From positions 462,304 to 526,303 of the forward strand of contig NZ_JANTEZ010000004.1 of the NCBI RefSeq assembly GCF_024978135.1: DNA of 64,000 bases. The letters are read 5' to 3'. Numbering within the stretch: the stretch's first letter is position 1; every line of letters starts with the position of its first letter. This DNA is from Herbiconiux gentiana. Its GTDB lineage: Bacteria; Actinomycetota; Actinomycetes; Actinomycetales; Microbacteriaceae. A program made the position numbers and the translations under genes. Below, one piece after another: positions 56,033-64,000 of this stretch. The notes under the pieces are model-generated. The model saw only the letters and a program-made list of their open reading frames with translations, was not told the origin of the DNA and ran no database searches.

Positions 56033-56977
56033 TCAGACGAGCACGTTCAGGGCGCCGGGCACGAGCTCGACGGTCAGCGGTAGGGCCCCGAAGCGCTCCC
56101 CGTCGGCGTACCCGGCGATCCCCTCGGCTGCCACCCGCACGACCCGCGCCCGGCGGAACTCCACCACGGGCAGCGTCGAGTGCGTTCCCGAGAACACCTT
56201 CGGGAACAGTCTGACGAAACGGATGCGCGACACGGGCTTCACGATGAACACGTCGAGCAGGCCGTCGTCCAGCCGCGCATCCGGGGCGATGCGCATGCCG
56301 CCGCCGATCGTGGTGTTGTTCGCCACCGAGAGCAGCGGCGAGTCGACGTGCAGCACCTCGCCGTCGAGCTCGAGCTCGTAGGAGCGGGTGCGCAGCGTCG
56401 CGAGTTCGGCGGCGAGCGCCAGCACGTAGCGGGACGCCCCGCGCGGGCGGCGCATCCGGTTGGCCCGTTCGTTCACGGCGGCGTCGAAGCCCGCCGAGAG
56501 CACGCCGGCGAACCAGCGGTGGGGCTCCTCCCCCTCGGGCCGGCCGTCGTCGAGGGCGGGGTCGGGCTGCACGCCGGTGACCCGCGCGGCGTCGATCACC
56601 CGGGGCGGGCGGCCGAGCGCGGCGACGAGCATACGGCAGGCATCCTCGGGGTCGCCGGTCGGCAGGCCGAGCCCGGTCGCGAAGTCGTTGCCCGTGCCGG
56701 CGGGCACGATGCCGAGCGGCACGTCGGTGCCCGCCACGAGGTTGACGCCGAGGTTCACCATGCCGTCGCCGCCGACGACCACGAGGGCGTCGGTCGGCTC
56801 GGCGAGCGCCTGACGCGTGACCCGCACCAGGCCGGCGTAGTCGGGGGCGCTCAGCGGCACCACGTCGTGGCCGGCGGCGCGCAGGGCGGCGACAACGACG
56901 GGCCCGACGTGGCGGGTGCCCCCGAACGACGCGTTCGGGTTGATCGCGACGACGACACGCTGCGCTGGGGAGGCCAT
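56033..56977 (-). CDS. Diacylglycerol kinase-family lipid kinase
   Basis: Predicted protein of 314 residues. The catalytic domain has the nucleotide motif VVVGGDGMVNLGVN near residue 67 and VPAGTGNDFATGLGLP near 90. It would phosphorylate a membrane lipid such as diacylglycerol (DagK/YegS type) or be a related sphingosine/lipid kinase. Divergent from the MBL-fold gene. Confidence 0.92.
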   Translation of the reverse strand: MASPAQRVVVAINPNASFGGTRHVGPVVVAALRAAGHDVVPLSAPDYAGLVRVTRQALAEPTDALVVVGGDGMVNLGVNLVAGTDVPLGIVPAGTGNDFATGLGLPTGDPEDACRMLVAALGRPPRVIDAARVTGVQPDPALDDGRPEGEEPHRWFAGVLSAGFDAAVNERANRMRRPRGASRYVLALAAELATLRTRSYELELDGEVLHVDSPLLSVANNTTIGGGMRIAPDARLDDGLLDVFIVKPVSRIRFVRLFPKVFSGTHSTLPVVEFRRARVVRVAAEGIAGYADGERFGALPLTVELVPGALNVLV

Positions 56978-57035
56978 GACGACCGATTATCCACGACGTT
57001 GCACTCCGGCGGGCGCGGGTGTTGAGTCGGGGATC

Positions 57036-57686
57036 ATGAGACTGACGAAATTCGAGCACGCCGCCCTCCTCATCGAGCAGTCGGGCCGGAAGCTGTTCAT
57101 CGACCCGGGCTCGTTCACGACGGCGATCACCGACGCCGCGAGCACGGCCGCCGTGGTGATCACCCACGAGCATCCCGACCACTGGACGCCGGAGCAGCTG
57201 CGGCGCATCCTGACCGCCTCGCCCGACGCCGTGGTCTTCGGGCCGGAGGGCGTGGTGGACGCGGTGCGCGAGGCCGACCCGTCGATCGCCGTGACGCGGG
57301 TCGACCCGGGCGACACCGTGGAGGCGGGGCCCTTCACGCTGACGTTCTCGGGCGGGCGGCACGCGGTCATCCACTCCTCGATCCCGGTGATCGACAACGT
57401 CGGGGTGCTGGTGAACGACGTGCTCTACTACCCGGGCGACTCCTGGGCCGTGCCGGAGGGGGTCGCGGTCGATCTGCTGGCCGTGCCGGCCGGTGCGCCG
57501 TGGCTGAAGATCGCCGAGGCGATGGACTACGTGCTCGAGGTGAAGCCGAAGCGCAGCTTCGCCACCCACGAGATGGTGCTCTCGACGGCGGGCAAGGGCA
57601 TGGCGGGCGAGCGCCTGCGCTGGGCCACCGAGCAGGGCGGCGGCGAGTACCTCGCGCTGCAGCCCGGCGACTCGATCGATCTCTGA
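57036..57686 (+). CDS. Metallo-beta-lactamase-fold hydrolase
   Basis: Predicted protein of 216 residues. The metal motif is VITHEHPDHWTPEQL near residue 46 (HxHxDH), and the second-site Asp is in YYPGDSW near 133. It resembles the UlaG/YcfA-like 'MBL fold metal-dependent hydrolase' group with a compact domain. Substrate unknown. The sigma-factor gene follows 41 bp downstream and may be co-transcribed. Confidence 0.88.
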   Translation: MRLTKFEHAALLIEQSGRKLFIDPGSFTTAITDAASTAAVVITHEHPDHWTPEQLRRILTASPDAVVFGPEGVVDAVREADPSIAVTRVDPGDTVEAGPFTLTFSGGRHAVIHSSIPVIDNVGVLVNDVLYYPGDSWAVPEGVAVDLLAVPAGAPWLKIAEAMDYVLEVKPKRSFATHEMVLSTAGKGMAGERLRWATEQGGGEYLALQPGDSIDL

Positions 57687-57727
57687 ACGTTCGCGCCCCT
57701 TCGGTCGTTGAACCAGATGGAGGCCCG

Positions 57728-58234
57728 ATGAACGACGATCACGCGGAGCTGCTGAGGGCGGCGCACGATGCCCACGGCGCAGCGCTGTTCCGCTACGTGG
57801 TGCGCCTCACCCGCGACCCGGCCCTCGCTGAGGACGTGGTGCAGGAGACGCTGCTGCGCGCCGGCCGGAAGCCGGCCATCCTCGAGCAGGGCGACGAGGA
57901 GGCGCGGGCGTGGATGTTCACCGTCGCCCGCAACCTCGTGATCGACGACCGCCGCAGCGCCCGGCACAACCGCGAGTTCGCCACCGACGAGCTGCCCGAG
58001 CGCGCCGAGGCCGACCGCACCGATGCCGTGCTCGACAGCTGGCTGGTGTCGGATGCTCTGCTCTCGCTCTCGCTGGAGCACCGCACCGCGATCGTGCGCT
58101 CGTACTACCTCGGCGAGACGGCCGTCGAGATCGCCGCCGCCGAGGGTGTGCCCGTCGGCACCGTGCGCTCGCGCATGCACTACGCGCTGCGGGCCCTGCG
58201 GCTCGCGCTGCAGGAACGGGGGGTGACGGAGTGA
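57728..58234 (+). CDS. ECF-type RNA polymerase sigma factor
   Basis: Predicted protein of 168 residues. The sigma2 domain contains DPALAEDVVQETLLRAGRKP near residue 40 and ARAWMFTVARNLVIDDRRSA near 60. The sigma4 domain helix-turn-helix falls around VEIAAAEGVPVGTVRSRMHY near 140. Its GTGA end overlaps the anti-sigma gene by 4 bp. It is of the SigL/SigK-like kind. The stimulus is unknown. Confidence 0.93.
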   Translation: MNDDHAELLRAAHDAHGAALFRYVVRLTRDPALAEDVVQETLLRAGRKPAILEQGDEEARAWMFTVARNLVIDDRRSARHNREFATDELPERAEADRTDAVLDSWLVSDALLSLSLEHRTAIVRSYYLGETAVEIAAAEGVPVGTVRSRMHYALRALRLALQERGVTE

Positions 58235-59010
58235 ACGCCGCCGACGAGTACCGCGACTGGGACGCCGCCTACGTGATGGGCATGCTCACCGCCGAGGAGC
58301 GCCGTGAGTTCGAGCGTCACCTGGCCTCGTGCCACGAGTGCTCGCACGCCGTCGCCGAGCTGGCCGGGATGCCCGGGATGCTCGGCAGCCTTCGCGCGGG
58401 CGAGGCGGCCGCGCTGCTGGAGCCGGCGGGCGGCGCTCCGGCCGTCGCGCCGGTGGCCCCTCCGGCCGGCACCGTGCAGCACCTCGCCCGGGCCGTCGGG
58501 CGCCGGCGGCGCACCGTGCGGCGGCGGATGGCCGCGGCCGTCATAGGCACCGGGGTGCTGCTGGCGGGTGCGGGGGTGCTGACCGGGTTCGCGATCGGGC
58601 AGTTCGCACCCGGCGAGTTCGCACCCGGCGCGTCGACTCCGGTCGCCACCGCGCAGGCCGCAGGGCCCGACGCCTCATCGGGCGACGGCGTGCGGCTGGC
58701 CATGGGCCAGGTCGAACCGGGCTACATCGACGCCGAGCTCCGGGTGTCGCCGAAGGAGTGGGGCACCCGGTTCGACTGGGACTGCAGCTACAGCGAGACG
58801 CTCCAGGCGACGTTCGACGGCCCGGTGCCCTACGACCTCGTCGTCACCGACCGCGCCGGAGTCGAAACGACGGTCGCGAGCTGGACGGCCGAGAAGGGCG
58901 CCGCCGCCGGCAACCTGTCGGCCTCGACGAGCATCCCGACCGGCCAGATCGCGTCGGTCGACATCCGCGTGTCGGGCAGCGACCAGCCGATCGTGCGCAC
59001 CGAGCTCTGA
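58231..59010 (+). CDS. Zinc-binding anti-sigma factor (membrane-anchored)
   Basis: Predicted protein of 259 residues. The cytoplasmic N-terminus carries the ZAS motif HLASCHECSHAVAEL (H-x3-C-x2-C) near residue 30. A single membrane helix (AVIGTGVLLAGAGVLTGFAI) lies near residue 110, and a C-terminal extracytoplasmic domain follows (YSETLQATFDGPVPYDLVVT). It would hold the ECF sigma factor until an envelope or redox signal. GTG start by 4-bp overlap with the sigma gene. Confidence 0.92.
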   Translation: MNAADEYRDWDAAYVMGMLTAEERREFERHLASCHECSHAVAELAGMPGMLGSLRAGEAAALLEPAGGAPAVAPVAPPAGTVQHLARAVGRRRRTVRRRMAAAVIGTGVLLAGAGVLTGFAIGQFAPGEFAPGASTPVATAQAAGPDASSGDGVRLAMGQVEPGYIDAELRVSPKEWGTRFDWDCSYSETLQATFDGPVPYDLVVTDRAGVETTVASWTAEKGAAAGNLSASTSIPTGQIASVDIRVSGSDQPIVRTEL

Positions 59011-59096
59011 GCGCGCCGGCGCGGGACCGGTTCGCCTGACCGCACGCCAGTGCGACATCGGTTCGGCCGACCCCGCGCGGACGCGGCCCGCTCAGG

Positions 59097-59876
59097 TCAC
59101 CAGGTGGAGTCGCCGCGGATCACCACGTCGGAGCCGCCGTCGACGAAGATCACCTGACCGCAGAGGTGGGTGTTCTCCTCGCTGACCAGCCACGCGAGTA
59201 GCCGCGCCGCCACGATCGCCTCGGCGAAGCCGTTCAGCGGCATCGGCACGCCGGCGCGGATCTGCTCCCGCCCCTCCTCCGTCTCGAGCAGCGGCGCGGT
59301 CATCGGCGTCACGATCACCCCCGGTGCGATCGCGTTCAACGGGATGCCCGCCGCCGCCCAGTCGTCGGTGGCGGCGTTCCGGCGCACCCACTGGGCGAAG
59401 GCCTTCTTCGTCGAGGCGTAGATCAGGTGCCCGGTCGAGGCGTCACCCGCGAGCACCTCGGCCCGGGCGAGCGCCCCGGCCTCGTCGCCCCCGGCCATCA
59501 ACGCGACGAGCTCGTCGTCGTGCGGATGCAGGCTCGCCATCGAGGCGATGCCGACGGCGCGCGGCGAGTCCGAGCCCGCCAGCAGCGGGCGCAGCCCCTC
59601 GAGGGTCGCCACCATGCCGAAGAAGTTCACGGCTACGGTGGCCGGGATCGGCGCGGCGAGCCCCGCGATGGCGAGGATGCCGTCGATCCGGCCACCGCTC
59701 GCCTCCCGCACCTGCTCGACCAGGCTCTCGCGCCCCTCGGCGGTGCTGAGGTCGGCGTTCACGTCGGCGCCCCGCAGGTCGACCCCGATCACGGTGTCGC
59801 CGCGCTCCCGCAGCAGCTCCGCGGTCGCCTTGCCGATGCCCGAGGCGGCGCCGGTCACGATCATGGTCCTCGTCAT
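59097..59876 (-). CDS. Short-chain dehydrogenase/reductase (SDR)
   Basis: Predicted protein of 259 residues. The nucleotide motif is IVTGAASGIGKATAELL near residue 7, the active site YASTKKAFAQW (Y-x3-K) lies near 155, and a serine sits in GIASMASLHP near 115. NADP preference is possible but not certain. Short form, similar to 3-alpha-hydroxysteroid dehydrogenase-type members. Divergent from a MarR gene, which may regulate it. Confidence 0.9.
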   Translation of the reverse strand: MTRTMIVTGAASGIGKATAELLRERGDTVIGVDLRGADVNADLSTAEGRESLVEQVREASGGRIDGILAIAGLAAPIPATVAVNFFGMVATLEGLRPLLAGSDSPRAVGIASMASLHPHDDELVALMAGGDEAGALARAEVLAGDASTGHLIYASTKKAFAQWVRRNAATDDWAAAGIPLNAIAPGVIVTPMTAPLLETEEGREQIRAGVPMPLNGFAEAIVAARLLAWLVSEENTHLCGQVIFVDGGSDVVIRGDSTW

Positions 59877-59943
59877 GTCGAACTCCTTCGTTCGTCGATT
59901 GCTTTCCCTGAGAAACTACCTCCTGCCGCGTACTGTGGGAAGC

Positions 59944-60432
59944 ATGAGCGCGGATGAGCGTCCCCTGCACTACCGGTCGCCCGTCGTCGAGGCCATGACG
60001 TCGCTGCTCACCGTGTGGTGGTCGCCGCGGTTCCAGCGCGACATCGTGGGCGAGCACGGCCGCGACCTCAGCACCATCGAGATCCGGATGCTCTGGACCC
60101 TCGGCTCGCGCGGGCCCTCCCGGGGCGCGGAGCTCGCCGAAGCCCTCTCGGCGAGCGCTCCGAGCGTCAGCAAGGCCGCGGCGAAGCTGCACGGGGCCGG
60201 CCTCGTGACCCGGGAGCCGAGCACCGCCGACCAGCGCTCGCACACGCTGCACCTGACCGTCGAGGGCCGCGCCGTGGCCCAGCGGCTCTACGACGTGGGC
60301 GACGAGATGGTGACCGAGATCTTCGCGTCCTGGCCCGGCTCCGACGTGGAGACGCTGAGCGGTCTGCTGCAGCGCTTCGCCGACGACTCGCAGCAGTACG
60401 CCCGACGTCTCCGACGGGATCGCGCGGACTGA
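59944..60432 (+). CDS. MarR-family transcriptional regulator
   Basis: Predicted protein of 162 residues with a winged helix (SRGAELAEALSASAPSVSKA near 60) and the beta-wing VTREPSTADQRSHTLHLT near 90. TACTGT (59931-59936) is 7 nt before the ATG. TTTCCCTGAGAAA (59903-59915) in the 67-bp divergent region is an imperfect inverted repeat and a possible MarR operator for both genes. Confidence 0.88.
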   Translation: MSADERPLHYRSPVVEAMTSLLTVWWSPRFQRDIVGEHGRDLSTIEIRMLWTLGSRGPSRGAELAEALSASAPSVSKAAAKLHGAGLVTREPSTADQRSHTLHLTVEGRAVAQRLYDVGDEMVTEIFASWPGSDVETLSGLLQRFADDSQQYARRLRRDRAD

Positions 60433-60483
60433 CGTGCCGCTTCGGCAACGCGTTTTGCGCGGGACGGACGGCCGCGCCAGGCT

Positions 60484-61143
60484 ATGCCCATGAACCACAT
60501 GAACCCCGATCCGAACACCGATCCGACCGCGTTCTGGGAGGAGCTCTACCAGCAGCGCGAGCGGGTCTGGAGCGGCCGGGCGAATGCGGCGCTCGTCGCG
60601 GTGGCGGCGGGCCTCGAGCCGGGGCGCGCGCTCGACCTCGGCTGCGGCGAGGGCGGCGACTCGATCTGGCTGGCCGAGCAGGGCTGGCGGGTGACCGGGG
60701 TCGACATCTCCGCGACCGCGCTCGGCCGGGCCGCGACTCACGCGGCATCCCGCGGCGTCGAACCGGATCGCATCGAGTGGGTGCAGGCCGACCTCTCGGA
60801 CTGGCGGCCTGACGGCGGGTACGAGCTGGTCTCGGCGTGTTTCCTGCACTCCCCCGTGGCGTTCCCTCGGGAGCAGGTGCTGCAGCGGGCCGCCCTGCCC
60901 GTCGCGCGGGGTGGGCACCTGCTGGTGGTCGGGCACGCCGAGTTCCCGAACTGGACGGGCACGCGGGAGGAGGGGCACGGGCATCCTGAGCTGCCCACCG
61001 CGGAGGAGGTGTTCGCGTCGCTCGAGCTGCCCGAGGACGAGTGGGAGGTCGTCGTCGCCGAGCCGCGCTCGCGGGATGCGGTCGGGCCCGACGGCCAGGA
61101 GGCCGTGCTCGTCGACTCGGTGCTGCTGGTCAGACGTCGCTGA
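60484..61143 (+). CDS. Class I SAM-dependent methyltransferase
   Basis: Predicted protein of 219 residues. The SAM motif is ALDLGCGEGGDSIWLAEQG near residue 48. The N-terminal segment FWEELYQQRERVWSGRAN resembles thiopurine/tellurite-type methyltransferases that modify small molecules. Two more ATGs lie 3 and 15 bp downstream, so the exact start is uncertain. Substrate unknown. Confidence 0.88.
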   Translation: MPMNHMNPDPNTDPTAFWEELYQQRERVWSGRANAALVAVAAGLEPGRALDLGCGEGGDSIWLAEQGWRVTGVDISATALGRAATHAASRGVEPDRIEWVQADLSDWRPDGGYELVSACFLHSPVAFPREQVLQRAALPVARGGHLLVVGHAEFPNWTGTREEGHGHPELPTAEEVFASLELPEDEWEVVVAEPRSRDAVGPDGQEAVLVDSVLLVRRR

Positions 61144-61271
61144 GGGCGGTGCCGTCGGTCAGGCGTCGCTGAGCGCCGGGCGGCTGGGAAGCGCATGGGG
61201 TCTCGGGCCGGCATGCCGCCGGCGGCATAGGGTGGGCCGCACCTTCACCGCTACGACCGAGGACGTGCACC

Positions 61272-61421
61272 ATGAGCGATTCCCCCACCGACGCCGAGAA
61301 CCTGGGCGGCGACAAGACGATCCCGAACGACCCGAACGGCCTGGCCGCCGGTCACGACCCCGACGGCTCGCACTTCAACCCCGAGGAGGACGTCGACCCC
61401 GAGGGCGACGCCGCCGAGTAG
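61272..61421 (+). CDS. Small acidic protein (49 residues)
   Basis: ATG at 61272 opens a 49-codon frame: MSDSPTDAENLGGDKTIPN, ending in DPEGDAAE. It is rich in Asp, Glu, Pro and Gly and has no domain. It is preceded by promoter-like bases (CATAGGGT at 61227) and a ribosome-binding stretch is weak. It is followed by repeats of GCCGAGCAGGCGC-type sequence up to 61500. It is likely real because its composition matches similar small actinobacterial acidic proteins. Confidence 0.5.
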   Translation: MSDSPTDAENLGGDKTIPNDPNGLAAGHDPDGSHFNPEEDVDPEGDAAE

Positions 61422-61490
61422 GCTCCGGCCGAGCAGGCGCCGGCGCTGGCCGAGCAGACGCGGCTCGCGCAGGAGCCGGCCGAGCAGGCG

Positions 61491-62429
61491 CTAGCCGGCC
61501 GCCTTCGCGTCGAGGGCGGCCAGCAGCCGCTTCACCGCGCCGCCGAGGTTCCACTCCTCGGCCAGCAACTCGAGTCGCGCCCGATCGTCGCCCGCCACGG
61601 ACGCGAGCGCAGCGCCCGCCGACTCAGGCGCCGGCACCTCGAGGTCGCGCACGACCGACACCACGGTCGGCGCGACCGCGAGGTAGTCGGCGGCCGCCGC
61701 GAGCTTCGCCTGCACCGACGGCGACGGCTCCCCACGCTCGGCCGCGGCCAGCAGGCCCTCGAGCGTGCCGTACTCGCCGAGCAGCCCGGCCGCCGTCTTC
61801 TCGCCGATGCCCGCGACCCCCGGCAACCCGTCCGAGGTGTCGCCGCGCAACGTCGCGTAGTCGGCGTACTGCTCGGGCAGCACCCGGTATTTGCCCACCA
61901 CCACGGCGTCGGTGACGAGCTCGAGGTTCTTCATGCCCCGCGCGGTATAGATCACCCGGATGCCGCGACCGTCGTCGACGAGCTGGAACAGGTCGCGGTC
62001 CCCGGTCACGATGTCCACCGGCCCGTTCGCGGTGGCGGCGTAGGTGCCGATCACGTCGTCGGCCTCGTGCTCGGCCGCCCCCACCACGGCGATCCCCGCG
62101 AGCGAGAGCACCTCGCGGATCAGCGGGATCTGCGCGGTCAGCCCGGGCGGCACCTCCTCGACGTCGGGCCCGGTCGACACCTCGCGCACCACACGGTGTG
62201 CCTTGTAGCCCGGCACGAGGGCCACACGCCAGGCCGGGCGCCAGTCGTCGTCCCAGCAGGCGATCAGCGAGGTCGCCTCGAACTCGGTGACGAGCCGGGC
62301 GATCATGTCCATCAGCCCGCGCACGGCGTTCACCGGGGTGCCGTCGCTGCGCCGGATGGTGTCGGGCACGCCGTGGAAGGCGCGGAAGTACAGCGAGGCG
62401 GTGTCGAGCAGCATCAGGCGCGGGGGCAT
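61491..62429 (-). CDS. 5'-3' exonuclease (PIN-like / FEN family)
   Basis: Predicted protein of 312 residues resembling the 5'-nuclease domain of DNA polymerase I as a stand-alone protein. Motifs: LMLLDTASLYFRAFHGV near residue 5, EHEADDVIGTYA near 115, TGDRDLFQL near 135, and the helix-hairpin-helix GLPGVAGIGEKTAAGLL near 195. It removes RNA primers or flaps in DNA repair. Confidence 0.93.
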   Translation of the reverse strand: MPPRLMLLDTASLYFRAFHGVPDTIRRSDGTPVNAVRGLMDMIARLVTEFEATSLIACWDDDWRPAWRVALVPGYKAHRVVREVSTGPDVEEVPPGLTAQIPLIREVLSLAGIAVVGAAEHEADDVIGTYAATANGPVDIVTGDRDLFQLVDDGRGIRVIYTARGMKNLELVTDAVVVGKYRVLPEQYADYATLRGDTSDGLPGVAGIGEKTAAGLLGEYGTLEGLLAAAERGEPSPSVQAKLAAAADYLAVAPTVVSVVRDLEVPAPESAGAALASVAGDDRARLELLAEEWNLGGAVKRLLAALDAKAAG

Positions 62430-62551
62430 GATCGATGGTGGCACGGATGGGGTGGTCGCCGGTATCCTGATCGGCTGCCCGCGCCGGGCGGCAGCCCCGT
62501 CGGCGTCAGGAGCGCGGCGGGACACCGAGCCTTCACGACGGGACGACCGAC

Positions 62552-63388
62552 ATGGACAGCCACCTCGACGCCAACCGCGCCAACTGGGACGACCGCGCAT
62601 CCGTTCACGCCGCCCGCACGGGCTCGGGCTACGAGACGCAGCGCTACGTCGACGATCGGACGCTGCTGAGCGACGTGGTCGCCTTCGACCGGCCGCGGCT
62701 CGGCGACCTCGCGGGGCTGCGGGCCGTGCACCTGCAGTGCCACATCGGCACCGACACGCTGTCGCTGGCCCGCCTCGGGGCTCGGGTCACGGGGCTCGAC
62801 TTCTCGTCGGTCGCGCTGGCCGAGGCGCGGGTGCTGGTGGCCGAGACGGGGGACGATGCGCTCGTCGACTTCGTGGAGTCCGACGTCGACCACGCGCTGG
62901 ACGTGCTGCCGGGCGGGTCGTTCGACCTCGTCTACACCGGGATCGGGGCGCTGTGCTGGCTGCCGAGCATCTCGCGGTGGGCGGGGGTCGTGGCCGGACT
63001 GCTGAAGCCGGGTGGGCGGCTGTTCATCCGGGAGGCGCATCCGATTCTCTGGGCCATGGACGAGACCGTCGGCGACGACCTGGCGCTGCGGTTCCCGTAC
63101 TTCGAGCGGGCCGAGCCGCTCGAGTGGGACGACTCGTCGAGCTACGTGCCGACCGAACGGCCCCTGGTCTCGACGACGACGTACGAGTGGAACCACGGGC
63201 TCGGGGAGATCGTGACGGCGTTGCTCGATGCGGGGCTCGAGCTGCGGATGCTCGTGGAGCACGACAGCGTGCCGTACGAGGCGCTGCCCGGGCAGATGGT
63301 GCAGCGGGCCGGTGGGGAGTGGGCGCTGGGGGTGCGGGCGGGGGTGGCGCCGCTGAGCTACACGCTGCAGGCGGTGAAGCCGGCGTAG
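62552..63388 (+). CDS. Class I SAM-dependent methyltransferase
   Basis: Predicted protein of 278 residues. The N-terminal ANRANWDDRASVH is typical of a common actinobacterial small-molecule methyltransferase group, with VHLQCHIGTDTLSLARLG as SAM motif I near residue 60. Metal-binding residues are not evident. Substrate unknown. TATCCT (62462-62467) lies about 90 bp upstream as a possible -10 box. Confidence 0.88.
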   Translation: MDSHLDANRANWDDRASVHAARTGSGYETQRYVDDRTLLSDVVAFDRPRLGDLAGLRAVHLQCHIGTDTLSLARLGARVTGLDFSSVALAEARVLVAETGDDALVDFVESDVDHALDVLPGGSFDLVYTGIGALCWLPSISRWAGVVAGLLKPGGRLFIREAHPILWAMDETVGDDLALRFPYFERAEPLEWDDSSSYVPTERPLVSTTTYEWNHGLGEIVTALLDAGLELRMLVEHDSVPYEALPGQMVQRAGGEWALGVRAGVAPLSYTLQAVKPA

Positions 63389-63469
63389 CCCGCGCGGGCT
63401 CGGCCGGCGTCGGCCGGACGGCCCGGGCGGTCGGGCCTCGGCCGAGGGTGCCGGTAGCCTTGACGGGCT

Positions 63470-64000
63470 ATGACCATCACCGCATCCGCCGACGGCTCCG
63501 CGCTCGGCAACCCCGGCCCCGCGGGCTGGGCCTGGTACATCGACGACGACACCTGGGCGGCCGGCGGCTGGCCGCACGGCACGAACAACATGGGCGAGCT
63601 GAAGGCGGTGCTCGAGCTGTTCCGGGCGACGGCGCACGTCGACGACGACCTGCACGTGCTCTGCGACAGCCAGTACGTCATCAACACGATCACCAAATGG
63701 ATGCCCGGCTGGAAGCGCAAGGGCTGGCGGAAGGGCGACGGCAAGCCCGTCATGAACCTCGACCTGATCAAGGAGATCGACGACGCCGTCGCTGGACGCC
63801 GCTACCGCTTCGAGTGGGTCAAGGGCCACGTCGGCCACGTGCTGAACGAGGCGGCCGACGTGCGCGCCCGCGGCGCCGCCGAGGCCTTCGCGGCCGGCCG
63901 CGCCCCCGACACGGGCCCCGGCTTCCCGGGCGCCACCCCCGCCCCCGCCGCCGCGGAGGGAGCGGCCGCCGCTCCCCCGCGCACCGCCCCCGATCCCCTC
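63470..64000 (+). CDS. rnhA: Ribonuclease HI (3' end outside window)
   Basis: ATG at 63470 begins the RNase HI domain: ITASADGSALGNPGPAGWA with the first catalytic Asp, MGELKAVLELF with Glu near residue 45, LCDSQYVINTI with Asp near 65, and NEAADVRARG with the final Asp near 130. It removes RNA from RNA-DNA hybrids. The domain is complete near residue 140; the open frame then continues as Ala/Pro-rich sequence off the window end, so the C-terminal extension or second domain is not visible. Confidence 0.93.
   Translation, partial: MTITASADGSALGNPGPAGWAWYIDDDTWAAGGWPHGTNNMGELKAVLELFRATAHVDDDLHVLCDSQYVINTITKWMPGWKRKGWRKGDGKPVMNLDLIKEIDDAVAGRRYRFEWVKGHVGHVLNEAADVRARGAAEAFAAGRAPDTGPGFPGATPAPAAAEGAAAAPPRTAPDPL

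Overview
The window is about 70 % G+C with few intergenic gaps. It looks like the chromosome of an actinobacterium, most likely a member of the Microbacteriaceae. Support for this comes from the DUF177-rpmF-rnc-mutM block, the recG/rsmD/coaD and murA/plsC/gpsA/ddl blocks, DUF3515 and FBP-domain proteins, coenzyme F420 genes, and many start codons lying 6-8 nt after a TANNNT -10 box (leaderless transcription). No stretch over 300 bases lacks a gene. I see no rRNA, CRISPR array, prophage or insertion sequence, and one tRNA (Glu, CTC).

Regions. (1) 1-4845: a purine/amide nitrogen cluster with a partial PucG-like aminotransferase, an AtzH-like/amidase fusion, a formamidase and a DUF1275 membrane protein. 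(2) 4842-7434: the conserved mutM, rnc, rpmF, DUF177 block. (3) 7512-18553: a leftward operon with beta-ureidopropionase-like and dihydropyrimidinase-like enzymes, an LLM-class (F420/flavin) oxidoreductase, a four-gene ABC importer and an omega-aminotransferase. It is flanked by a LysR gene and a divergent MocR gene. (4) 18583-25629: a FitAB-type toxin-antitoxin pair, fbiA/cofD, a membrane protein with antibiotic-monooxygenase domains, guanine deaminase and fbiC. (5) 25639-30909: glycerol catabolism (glpK, glpF, glpD) with a divergent SorC-type regulator and its operators. (6) 30869-35763: cofC/fbiD, a hexapeptide-repeat protein, an AlkC-like glycosylase, cofE, an FGD-like LLM oxidoreductase and coaD. 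(7) 35911-48295: housekeeping genes recG, rsmD, thiL, ddl, gpsA, plsC, murA and leuCD, the last preceded by a leucine-rich leader peptide. (8) 48324-64000: terC behind a probable Mn2+ (yybP-ykoY) riboswitch, a PadR/DUF4097 pair, an M23 peptidase, a GH15 enzyme, a broken PiT transporter, tRNA-Glu, a lipid kinase, a sigma/anti-sigma pair, an SDR/MarR pair, methyltransferases, an exonuclease and a partial rnhA.

The strongest candidate for an undescribed system is regions 3-6 taken together. All four cofactor F420 genes (fbiC, cofC, cofD, cofE) lie within 15 kb of a pyrimidine/hydantoin operon. That operon has every later enzyme of reductive pyrimidine degradation but no dihydropyrimidine dehydrogenase; an LLM-class oxidoreductase sits where that step would be expected. 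A testable reading is that F420H2 drives the first reduction. The same 28 kb separates coaD from DUF177-rpmF, blocks I would expect close together in relatives, which suggests an accessory insertion. Function assignments come from reading motifs and context only; no database search was run.
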